The notes beneath the pieces were generated by a model. It searched no databases, was not told where the DNA came from, and saw nothing but the letters and a program-made list of their open reading frames with translations. From Thermoplasmata archaeon (GTDB lineage: Archaea > Thermoplasmatota > Thermoplasmata > Lutacidiplasmatales > UBA184): DNA of 64,000 bases. Below, in pieces: positions 44,843 through 52,204 of the stretch (position 1 is its first letter; the number at the start of each line of letters is the position of its first letter). The DNA is taken from assembly GCA_030038095.1 (NCBI GenBank), contig JASHPK010000033.1, forward strand, positions 1 through 64,000, read 5' to 3'. Position numbers and translations under genes: made by a program.

Positions 44843-46636
44843 CTACTTGAGCGCGAACACCACGACGAGCGAGCTCGTGAGCAAGAGGAGGAACGTCGCG
44901 ATGAACATGTGCGTGAACATCGACATCGTGTCGCCGAGGGACGTCAAAAGGCGTGCGGTGTAGCCCGGCCCGAGCACGTTCACGGCCGGGATCTCCTTCG
45001 AACCGTAGCGGACCTCCGTGAGGCGGAGCTCCGCGAGCGCCGCCCGCATCACTTCGACCCCGTCGCGCGCGATGGCCGCCGCCGGGTACCGTTCCCCGAG
45101 CGCGTTGATCGTCCCGTCGACCTCGTGAACGACGTGGTTGTCGGTGGTGAGCACCTCCGCCGAGTCGACCAGGCGCTCGAGCTCGGCGACGATCGACGCG
45201 CGCATCCCGACCACGAGGTTGTTCGCATCGATCAGGAGGTACCCCGAGGTCTTTCCCCCCGCCCGGATCACGAGGGCCCGCATTCCCTGGGGCCCGATTC
45301 CGTGCTCCTTCGTGTCGTAGCCGCCCCGGGCGGAAACTCCCACCTCGATCGGTCCGTCTGCCGCGGCGTCGAGGGCGGCCCGGACGGCGGCCTTTGCGTC
45401 CGCGACGATCTTCTCGGCGGTCGGGGTCCCGTAGAGGACGTCCCCCTGGCCCTCCACGTAGGAGTTGTGCGCGTCGATCACCTCGATCGGGGGACCGCCG
45501 TCGTGCTGGATCTCGCGGACGATCCGGTCCCCCACGCTGTACGCGATATCGTCGGTCGGCGCGGGAGCCTGGGAGACCACCACGACGACCACGTTGCCGA
45601 GGAGCTGGGCCCGGGCGAAGCTCCCGGCGTACGGCGCGAGCAGCGGGCTCGCCCGCCGCGGGATCGCGGCCGCGCCGCCCGCGAGCAGTTCCCGGCAGGT
45701 CGCCCCGACGCGATCGAGCTCGGCGCTGGAGGGAAGGTTGAGGTCGTGGTCGCACGGGGTGTGCGGGACGAGGACGGTGCCGGCCCCGCTCCCGAGCTGT
45801 TCCGAAAGCTTGCGGGGGAGATCGCTCGAGCCGAGGGCGGCGAACGGTCCCGGGTGGACCGTCGGCAGCGCGACCGTCGCGTAGGGCGCGCCGTCGCGGG
45901 CGAAGGCGAAGAGGCCGACCCTCAGGTCGGCCGGAACCGCGGACTTGACGAAGAACGACTCGAGGGAGTGGGTCGCGCCCGGGTCCCGATCGCCGACATG
46001 ATCGAGCAGCGGGCGGATGAGGGCGACGCCTGAGCTCTGGAACTCCCTCCGGATCGGCCGATCCGAGGCCCGGATCAGCATCGCGCTCGCGAGGAAGCCG
46101 AAGACAAGGAACAGGAACGCCGCGAGGAGGTCGGTCGCGGTCGGAGGGACCAGCCCGTAGAGGCCGGCGAGGGAGCCGATCGGCTGGACGAGCGCCGGGA
46201 GCAGCATCCGGGCGTGGTTCGCGCGCGACACTCCGTAGAGGCTCATCTGGCGGAACCAGAACGCCGGGCCCGCGAGGAAGGCTCCCAGCATCACCGCCCC
46301 GGGAACGAGCGAGGGCCACAGGAGGTGGAACCCCTGCCACACGGCCGCGATCGGCAGCTCGAGCACGAGGACAATGAGCGAGAGGAAGAGCGCGCGGTTG
46401 AGCTCGAACCGGCCCCCGAAGAGGGCGGCGAGCGGCGTCGTGAGGACGACCGCGAGGAGCGCCGGGCCCGCGAAGACGAGCCCGAATCCCTCGGCAACGA
46501 GCCGCCAGTTCGGGTACCAGATCAAGTAAGCGAGGACGAACCCGACGAGGAGGACGAGACCGCCGGCCAGCGGAGGGCGGGGCGCGCGGAACAGCACGTG
46601 ACCCCGGCGGATCTGGCGGTGACCCCCGGCGGTCAC
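44843..46636 (-). CDS. DUF2070 membrane protein
   Basis: About 597 residues. Six or seven helices occupy residues 15-200 (LAGGLVLLVGFVLAYLIWY, PALLAVVLTTPLAALFGG and others). A large hydrophilic domain follows with VALPTVHPGPFAALGSSDLP, LVPHTPCDHDLNLPS, IEVIDAHNSY and DANNLVVGMR. A final helix near the C-terminus (MFIATFLLLLTSSLVVVFAL) returns to the membrane. This architecture is that of the archaeal DUF2070 family, of unknown function. His and Asp residues in HPGPF, HTPCDHD and DAHNSY could bind a metal. GTG at 46636 lies 11 bp after the GGGP synthase stop. Confidence 0.85.
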   Translation of the reverse strand: MTAGGHRQIRRGHVLFRAPRPPLAGGLVLLVGFVLAYLIWYPNWRLVAEGFGLVFAGPALLAVVLTTPLAALFGGRFELNRALFLSLIVLVLELPIAAVWQGFHLLWPSLVPGAVMLGAFLAGPAFWFRQMSLYGVSRANHARMLLPALVQPIGSLAGLYGLVPPTATDLLAAFLFLVFGFLASAMLIRASDRPIRREFQSSGVALIRPLLDHVGDRDPGATHSLESFFVKSAVPADLRVGLFAFARDGAPYATVALPTVHPGPFAALGSSDLPRKLSEQLGSGAGTVLVPHTPCDHDLNLPSSAELDRVGATCRELLAGGAAAIPRRASPLLAPYAGSFARAQLLGNVVVVVVSQAPAPTDDIAYSVGDRIVREIQHDGGPPIEVIDAHNSYVEGQGDVLYGTPTAEKIVADAKAAVRAALDAAADGPIEVGVSARGGYDTKEHGIGPQGMRALVIRAGGKTSGYLLIDANNLVVGMRASIVAELERLVDSAEVLTTDNHVVHEVDGTINALGERYPAAAIARDGVEVMRAALAELRLTEVRYGSKEIPAVNVLGPGYTARLLTSLGDTMSMFTHMFIATFLLLLTSSLVVVFALK

Positions 46637-46646
46637 CTCCGCGGCA

Positions 46647-47414
46647 CTAGCCGCCACGGGCGCGACGCACCTCCTCGAGGATCCCTCGGAAGCCGGCGCC
46701 GAGCCCCTCCTCTTCCATGATCGTCCCCGTGACGAGGACGTTCGCGCCGGCTTCGAGCAGCGTCCTCGCGTCCGCTCCGGAGCGGATCCCACCGCCAACG
46801 ACCACCGGGATCGAGACCGTCGCGCGGACCGCGCGTACCATCGTCGCGGGAACCGGTGCCGGAGCCCCCGAGCCGGCCTCGAGATAGACGTAGCGCATGC
46901 CGAGGAACTCGGCCGCGAGCGCGTAGCCCGCGGCCCCCTCGGGGTCGTCCCGCTCTACGGGATCGACCTGCCCGACCTCTCCCACGCGCATGCCCGGGGC
47001 GATCACGAGGTAGCCGAGGGGGATCGGCTCGAGTCCCATCGCCCGGACCGCCCGGGCCGAGCGTGCGTGGGCCCGGATCACGAGGTCGAGGCTCCTCGAG
47101 TTCAGGAGGCTCATGAACAGCACCGCATCCGCCTCCCTCGCGAGCGACTCCGGTCCCTGCGGGAAGATGACCGTCGGCACGTCGACCGCCTGCTTGACGG
47201 CGGTCGCGGTCGACCCCATCACCTCGCGGGAGATGCCGGTCGATCCCCCGAGGAGGATCACGTCGCTGCCGAGGGCCACGGCCCCCTGGGCGACCCGGGC
47301 CGCCCCCGGACCGGGGGACTTGTCCGGATCAATCAGCGTGAAGTGGACCGGGCCGCGCGCGAGCCGTTCCTCCAGGTAGCGCTCGACCCGGCCGGTCGGA
47401 CGGGACCCGGTCAC
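46647..47414 (-). CDS. Geranylgeranylglyceryl-phosphate synthase
   Basis: First committed step of archaeal lipid synthesis: joins geranylgeranyl diphosphate to sn-glycerol-1-phosphate. 255 residues, TIM barrel. Family motifs: HFTLIDPDKSPGPGAA, ILLGGSTGISREVMG, VIFPQGPESLAREADAVLFM, RYVYLEAGSGAPAP and VVGGGIRSGADA. The GTG start overlaps the DGGGP synthase stop. Confidence 0.95.
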   Translation of the reverse strand: MTGSRPTGRVERYLEERLARGPVHFTLIDPDKSPGPGAARVAQGAVALGSDVILLGGSTGISREVMGSTATAVKQAVDVPTVIFPQGPESLAREADAVLFMSLLNSRSLDLVIRAHARSARAVRAMGLEPIPLGYLVIAPGMRVGEVGQVDPVERDDPEGAAGYALAAEFLGMRYVYLEAGSGAPAPVPATMVRAVRATVSIPVVVGGGIRSGADARTLLEAGANVLVTGTIMEEEGLGAGFRGILEEVRRARGG

Positions 47415-48259
47415 CGGAACGCCACCGCCAGGAACGCGAACAGGGCCACGGACATCGCCACCTTGCTCATCGTCTGCTCGAAGTGGAGCCGCTCGGGAAG
47501 ATACCGGACCGACACGACGAAGATCGCGTCGGCGGCCACGACGAGGACGACGTACATAATCCCGGCGACACTCGCCCAGGGGACGAACCAGAGGACCGGC
47601 AGCACGCTCGCGGCGATCGCGATCGCCACGCTCGATTGGGCCACGCGCGACGCGGCGACGACGCCGTGCGACTGCGGCAGGGTCCGGCGTCCGACGTCGC
47701 CGGCCATGTCCTCGGCGTCCTTGATCACCTCGCGGCTCAGGGTCGCGAGGAACGCCATCCCGGCGAACACCGCGACGAGCTCGACGCGGCCCGCGACCGC
47801 CCCCCCGTAGAGGAAGACGAGGCCGGTCAGGAGCGCCACCGTGAGGTTCCCCGCGAACCCCTCGGCCTTGAACCGGGACTCGTAGAGGAGCAGGGAGCCG
47901 ATCGCGATCACGAGGATGACGCCGACGAGGGGAACGAACACGATCACCGGCACCACGACGACGACCCCGAGCACGAACAGCGCCACCGTGATCGCCTTCG
48001 CGGCGCGGACCGAGACCTCGCCGGTCACGAGGGGCCGGTCGGGGTGGTTCAGCCGATCCCCTTCGAGATCGAGCAGGTCGTTGAGGGCGTTTCCGCCGGC
48101 GGTGACGAGGGCGGTGGACGCGGCGGCGAGCACGACCCAGAGCCAGAACGCGCCGGGCGCGCTGACGCCCGTGCCCCGGGCCGCGAGCCCTCCCACGATC
48201 GTCCCGAGGAACGAGACCGCGAGATTCCCGGGGCGCAGCAGGCGCAACGCCGAGAGCAC
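47411..48259 (-). CDS. Digeranylgeranylglyceryl-phosphate synthase (UbiA family)
   Basis: Adds the second geranylgeranyl chain. 282 residues with eight or nine helices. UbiA motifs are NALNDLLDLEGDRLNHPDRP (first Asp-rich) and REVIKDAEDMAGDVGRRTLP (second). LRPGNLAVSFLG is the usual archaeal N-terminus. The GTG at 48259 follows a TATA-like cgttaagg (48283-48290 on this strand) by about 27 nt, so leaderless. It heads the seven-gene operon running to 41003. Confidence 0.94.
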   Translation of the reverse strand: MLSALRLLRPGNLAVSFLGTIVGGLAARGTGVSAPGAFWLWVVLAAASTALVTAGGNALNDLLDLEGDRLNHPDRPLVTGEVSVRAAKAITVALFVLGVVVVVPVIVFVPLVGVILVIAIGSLLLYESRFKAEGFAGNLTVALLTGLVFLYGGAVAGRVELVAVFAGMAFLATLSREVIKDAEDMAGDVGRRTLPQSHGVVAASRVAQSSVAIAIAASVLPVLWFVPWASVAGIMYVVLVVAADAIFVVSVRYLPERLHFEQTMSKVAMSVALFAFLAVAFR

Positions 48260-48280
48260 GCCGGCGGATGTCGGCGGGGC

Positions 48281-48323
48281 TTCCTTAACGGTTGTGGCCT
48301 CGCGGAACGTCTCGGGTTATAAG
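48281..48323. promoter_or_regulatory. Divergent promoters of the lipid operon and the M16 pair
   Basis: Two A/T islands in GC-rich DNA point opposite ways. ttaacg at about 48285-48290 lies about 27 nt from the lipid operon GTG (minus strand), and gttataag at 48316-48323 about 28 nt from the M16 ATG at 48347 (plus strand). Both spacings suit leaderless transcripts. Confidence 0.5.
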
Positions 48324-48346
48324 CCGGGACGTCTCGGGCCCCGCGC

Positions 48347-49663
48347 ATGTCCGTCGCCGGGGTCCCCCGTCCGCCGGTCACGCGATTCACCCTGCCGAAC
48401 GGTCTCGGCGTCGTGCTCGCCCCGATTCCGGCGAGCCCGACCGCGAGCGTCTGGGTCTGGTATCGGGTCGGTTCGAAGAACGAACGGCCCGGGATCACCG
48501 GGGCGTCCCACTGGGTCGAGCACATGCTCTTCGAGGGCAGTCCCCGCTACGCGAAGGGCGAGATGGACCGGGCCGTGGTGAGCGTCGGCGGGGAGCTGAA
48601 CGCCTTCACCGACACGGACTTCACGGCCTACCTCACGACGGTCCCCCGGGAGCACCTCGACGTGCCACTCGACATCGAGTCCGATCGGATGACCCGGGCG
48701 CTGATCTCCGACGAGGAGGTGGCGCGCGAGCGGACGGTCATCCATTCCGAGCGCGAGGGCGCGGAGAACTGGCCCGAGTTCCGCGTCGAGGAGGAGCTCT
48801 ATCAGCTCGCGTTCCGCGTCCATCCGTACCGTTGGGATGCGCTCGGCCGTCGGGAGGACATCGAACGGATGTCGGCAGCCGAGCTTCGCGAGTACTACCG
48901 GCGGTTCTACGGGACCCGGAATGCGATCCTCGTGGTCGCCGGGGGATTCGAGCCGTCCCGCACCGCGGTGAGGATCCGCGAGCGCTTCTCCGCGCTCCCG
49001 GCCGGCGGGGACGATGTGAAGGTGGGGGAGGTGGAGCCCCCAGCCCGGGGGGAGCGGCGGTCGGAGCTCACGGGACCCGGCACGACCCCCCATCTTGAGA
49101 TGGGCTGGCGCGCCCCCGCCCTCGACGACCCCGCGACCCCCGCGACGATGATCGTCGACGCGATCCTGGGCGGAGAGACCCGGCCCTTCGCGGCCGGCTC
49201 CGGTTGGGGACGGGCGGCCGAACATCCGAGCGCCCGGCTGTACCGGGCGCTGGTCGACTCCGGGCTTGCCGTTCGCGCGACGAGCGACTGGCGTCCGAGG
49301 GTGTACCCCGGACTCTTCACGATCCACGCGCAAGCGGCCGCGGGGGTCCGCTTGGATCGGCTCGAGCGGGCGATCGACGCCGTGCTGGAGCGACTCGGCC
49401 GCAGCGGACCGACCGTCTCCGAGCTGAACGACGTGCGGGCCAAGATCCGTCGTGGCGCACTCCTCGCGTACGAAGGGGCCTCGCGGACCGCGTTCCGTCT
49501 GGGCTACTTCTCGGTGGTCCGATCGCCCGAGTACGAGGGCCGGCTGTTCCGCGCCCTGCTCCGAGTGAAGGCGAACGAGGTCCGGGAGCGTGCCCGCTCG
49601 CTCTTCGTGGACGAGGCCCGGGCGGTCGTGCGATTCGAGCCGCTCGACGGGAGGCCGGAATGA
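48347..49663 (+). CDS. M16-family zinc metallopeptidase, catalytic subunit
   Basis: 438 residues. The inverted zinc motif HxxEH is present as His55-x-x-Glu58-His59 (TGASHWVEHMLFEGS), with the distal Glu in HSEREGAENWPEF. The N-terminal strand FTLPNGLGVVLAPIP and GELNAFTDTDFTAY are typical. The second domain includes AYEGASRTAFRLGYF. It overlaps a second M16 gene by four bases (ATGA), a pair like those that form two-subunit processing peptidases. No signal peptide is seen, so it should act in the cytoplasm. Confidence 0.92.
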   Translation: MSVAGVPRPPVTRFTLPNGLGVVLAPIPASPTASVWVWYRVGSKNERPGITGASHWVEHMLFEGSPRYAKGEMDRAVVSVGGELNAFTDTDFTAYLTTVPREHLDVPLDIESDRMTRALISDEEVARERTVIHSEREGAENWPEFRVEEELYQLAFRVHPYRWDALGRREDIERMSAAELREYYRRFYGTRNAILVVAGGFEPSRTAVRIRERFSALPAGGDDVKVGEVEPPARGERRSELTGPGTTPHLEMGWRAPALDDPATPATMIVDAILGGETRPFAAGSGWGRAAEHPSARLYRALVDSGLAVRATSDWRPRVYPGLFTIHAQAAAGVRLDRLERAIDAVLERLGRSGPTVSELNDVRAKIRRGALLAYEGASRTAFRLGYFSVVRSPEYEGRLFRALLRVKANEVRERARSLFVDEARAVVRFEPLDGRPE

Positions 49664-50931
49664 CCGGCGCCCGGGACCCCCTTCAGGTGAAGTACTCCGA
49701 GGCGACGAACGGACTGCGGATCGCCCGCCAGACCTCGCCCCCGGGCGCCGCCAGCATCTCCGCGACCTACGTCGGGCCCGCCGGCTGGGGCTTCGATCCC
49801 CCGAGTCGCGGGGGTCTCGCGCGACTCGTGAACCAGCTCGTGACGAGCGCCGCGGGGCGACACGATCGGATCGCCCTCGCGCGCCTCCTCGACCGGGCGG
49901 GGGCCACGCTGACCCGCCAATGTGCTCCCGAATCGGCCGAAGTGACGATCTGGGGGCCGGCGGACGAGGGGGAGCTCCTGCTCCGGCTCCTCGCCGACGT
50001 CGTCCTGCGCCCCCGGTTCGATGCGGAGGACGTGGCGCGGGTCCGTCGGCAGGCGCTCGAACGGCAGCTGCGCGAGCTCACCCAGCCGGCGGCCCGGGCG
50101 GACCGGGAGCTCATGGAGAGCCTCTTTCCCGTCGGACACCCCTACCGGTCCACGGGGACCGGCGACCGCCGCAGCCTGGCGCGGATCCGACCGGAGGACC
50201 TGACCGCGTTCCACCGGGGTCATTACGTCGGTTCTGAGGGGCTCCTCGTGGTCACGGCCCCGGCGGGACACCGGGAGATCGAGCGGATCGTCCGGCGCGA
50301 GTTTTCGGAGATCTCGGACGCGTCGCCTCCGGTCCTAGACTTCCCTCACGCGAGCCTCCCTCGGGCCGCGGAGCACCGGGTGGAGCTCCGCGGACACTCG
50401 CAGGTCGAGATCCGGCTCGGCGGGTCGTCGATCCCCCGGTCGGCTCCGGAGTACCCGGCGGCGTTCCTCGCGAACGAGGTCCTCGGGGGCCGCCCGCTGC
50501 TCTCTCGACTCTTCCAGCGGGTGCGCGAGCGGGGGGGACTCGCCTACCACGCCACGAGCGAGCTCGAGGCGATGCGCTTCGGGGGGTACTGGGCGGCCCA
50601 GGCGGGCACCGGCCCGGACCGTTGGTCGAAGGTCGTTCCCATGCTCCGTTCGGAGCTCCGACGCCTCGACTCCGCCGAGGTGCCGGGGCGCGAGCTCGAC
50701 GCGATCCGCGAGAGCGCGATCGGCGAGATCCCCCTCTCGCTCGAGTCGACGGCGGAAGCGCACGAGCTCGCCATCGAGCTCGCCTACCATCGGCTGCCCG
50801 AGGACTACCTGATCCGCTGGCCGGCCCGCTTGCGGGAGGTTCCACCGGGGGAGGTGCGAGAGGCGGCCGCCGTCGCCCTCGACGGCGCTCGCGCTTCCCT
50901 CATCCTCGTCGGGCCCCTGAACGGGCGGTGA
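49660..50931 (+). CDS. M16-family peptidase-like protein, non-catalytic partner
   Basis: 423 residues with the M16 fold (GLRIARQTSPPGAASISATY, VGHPYRSTGTGDRRSL, YPAAFLANEVLGGRPLLSRLFQRVRERGGLAY, read in pieces). At the zinc-site position it reads GGLARLVNQLV, without His or Glu, so it cannot hold zinc. The C-terminal part includes RVRERGGLAYHATSE, the Arg/Tyr segment that substrate-binding subunits provide. It likely forms a heterodimer with the preceding enzyme. Confidence 0.9.
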   Translation: MTGARDPLQVKYSEATNGLRIARQTSPPGAASISATYVGPAGWGFDPPSRGGLARLVNQLVTSAAGRHDRIALARLLDRAGATLTRQCAPESAEVTIWGPADEGELLLRLLADVVLRPRFDAEDVARVRRQALERQLRELTQPAARADRELMESLFPVGHPYRSTGTGDRRSLARIRPEDLTAFHRGHYVGSEGLLVVTAPAGHREIERIVRREFSEISDASPPVLDFPHASLPRAAEHRVELRGHSQVEIRLGGSSIPRSAPEYPAAFLANEVLGGRPLLSRLFQRVRERGGLAYHATSELEAMRFGGYWAAQAGTGPDRWSKVVPMLRSELRRLDSAEVPGRELDAIRESAIGEIPLSLESTAEAHELAIELAYHRLPEDYLIRWPARLREVPPGEVREAAAVALDGARASLILVGPLNGR

Positions 50932-51026
50932 TCCCCGGGGTCACGCGTCCGGAACCGTTCCGCGACTCACCGGGACGACACGATTCTGGGCATACGCATT
51001 AATACGGGTGATTGTGTCGGGAACCC

Positions 51027-51284
51027 ATGCGAGGACGTGGACGGACCGAACTCCCGGCTCAGGGAATGCTCCGGAAGAACATCACGATCACTCCCGAGGA
51101 GAGCGAGTTCCTCGACCGCCATCCCGAGATCAATCAGAGCGCGTTGTTCCGGCAGATCGTCGAGAGCCTGATGCTCGCGGAGCGATCCCCCAGCGTCGCC
51201 TCGACGCAGCAGGTGCGTCTCGGCAAGGCCGTGTACCGGTCCGGCGCGATCATGTTCCAGAAGCCGGGCGACCGGCGTCCGTAG
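51027..51284 (+). CDS. Small basic protein, possible ribbon-helix-helix regulator (85 aa)
   Basis: After a short basic arm (MRGRGRTELPAQGM) comes a strand-helix-helix pattern: LRKNITITPEESEFLDRHP, then INQSALFRQIVESLML. This fits the CopG/Arc ribbon-helix-helix layout, but the signal is weak. ATG at 51027 follows a TATA-like attaatac (50998-51005) by about 26 nt, so leaderless. The 3' end overlaps the convergent D-aminoacyl-tRNA deacylase gene by 35 bases. Confidence 0.6.
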   Translation: MRGRGRTELPAQGMLRKNITITPEESEFLDRHPEINQSALFRQIVESLMLAERSPSVASTQQVRLGKAVYRSGAIMFQKPGDRRP

Positions 51285-52143
51285 ACCCCCCGGTTCCCCC
51301 TCGGCTCCGCTCGGGAGCGAGCGACTCCCGGAGCCGCGGCCCGAGCCCCGCGAAGGCGGGTATCCCGGCGTCGGCCGCGCGGGCGTACACGATCCCCTCC
51401 GCCCCCGGCGAGAGACGGTAGGCGGACTGCGCGGTCGGCCCGTCGAGGCCGACTAGCGCGTGGCGCGAGAGGATGTGACCGAACGCCCAACTCCGTCGGA
51501 TGGCGAGGTCCGTGAAGTGCGGGGCGTAGTGGCCGCCGCCGACGGCGACCGCGATCCGGTCCCCGGCGGTGGTCTCGATGGACGGCAAGAGCTCGGAGAG
51601 CAACTTCACGGCCTCGTCGGGAGGATCCGGCAGGTGCCCGTACCCGATCTCCACGAACAGCGACGGGAGCCCGAGCCACGGGCCGTGATGGGTCGACTCG
51701 TAGCACGCCCGCAGGCCGATCGCCGGGGCGCGCTCGGACATGCGACGGAGCAGCGCCACCATGAGCCCCGGATCGGTCGGCGAAAGGGCGCGGGGGCTGC
51801 CGCCGATCTCGGCCGTCGGCCCGGGGTTCCCGAGCGGGTGCACGGTGAGGCACGGGAGGTTCTGCTCGCTCCGGTGGATCGAGGGGAACACGAGGGAGAT
51901 CCCCTCGGCGATGAGCTGCGGGGGAAGTCGCCGATCGAGCCGCTCATCGTGGACGTGGGGGCCCGGACGTCGGAGCATCAGGGCGTGGGCGGAGAGCTCT
52001 CGCACGGCGGCGCCGTCCACATGTTCCCCCGTGGGGCGGGGGGTTCCCCATCGTTCGGCGACTCGCCGGGCGACCGGGTCGGGCTCGCTGACGACGAGGA
52101 GATACCGCAGCACGTCGCGGAGCTGCACGCCGGCCGAACTCAT
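51250..52143 (-). CDS. dtdA: D-aminoacyl-tRNA deacylase (GEK1/DtdA type)
   Basis: Removes D-amino acids mistakenly attached to tRNA. 297 residues. Zinc-binding and family motifs: SIHRSEQNLPCLTVHPLGN, ESTHHGPWLGLPSLFVEIG, and AVGGGHYAPHFTDLA. The C-terminal part (about residues 260-297) is polar and Gly/Arg-rich, probably disordered, and is the part that overlaps the opposite gene. ATG at 52143 lies 61 bp after the surface-protein gene, so it may be cotranscribed with it. Confidence 0.9.
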   Translation of the reverse strand: MSSAGVQLRDVLRYLLVVSEPDPVARRVAERWGTPRPTGEHVDGAAVRELSAHALMLRRPGPHVHDERLDRRLPPQLIAEGISLVFPSIHRSEQNLPCLTVHPLGNPGPTAEIGGSPRALSPTDPGLMVALLRRMSERAPAIGLRACYESTHHGPWLGLPSLFVEIGYGHLPDPPDEAVKLLSELLPSIETTAGDRIAVAVGGGHYAPHFTDLAIRRSWAFGHILSRHALVGLDGPTAQSAYRLSPGAEGIVYARAADAGIPAFAGLGPRLRESLAPERSRGGTGGSTDAGRPASGT

Positions 52144-52204
52144 GACTCCCCGCCCCCGGCCGCCGCTCGGACCGTGACCCGAGCGGTCCCGGCCGACCGG
52201 TCGT

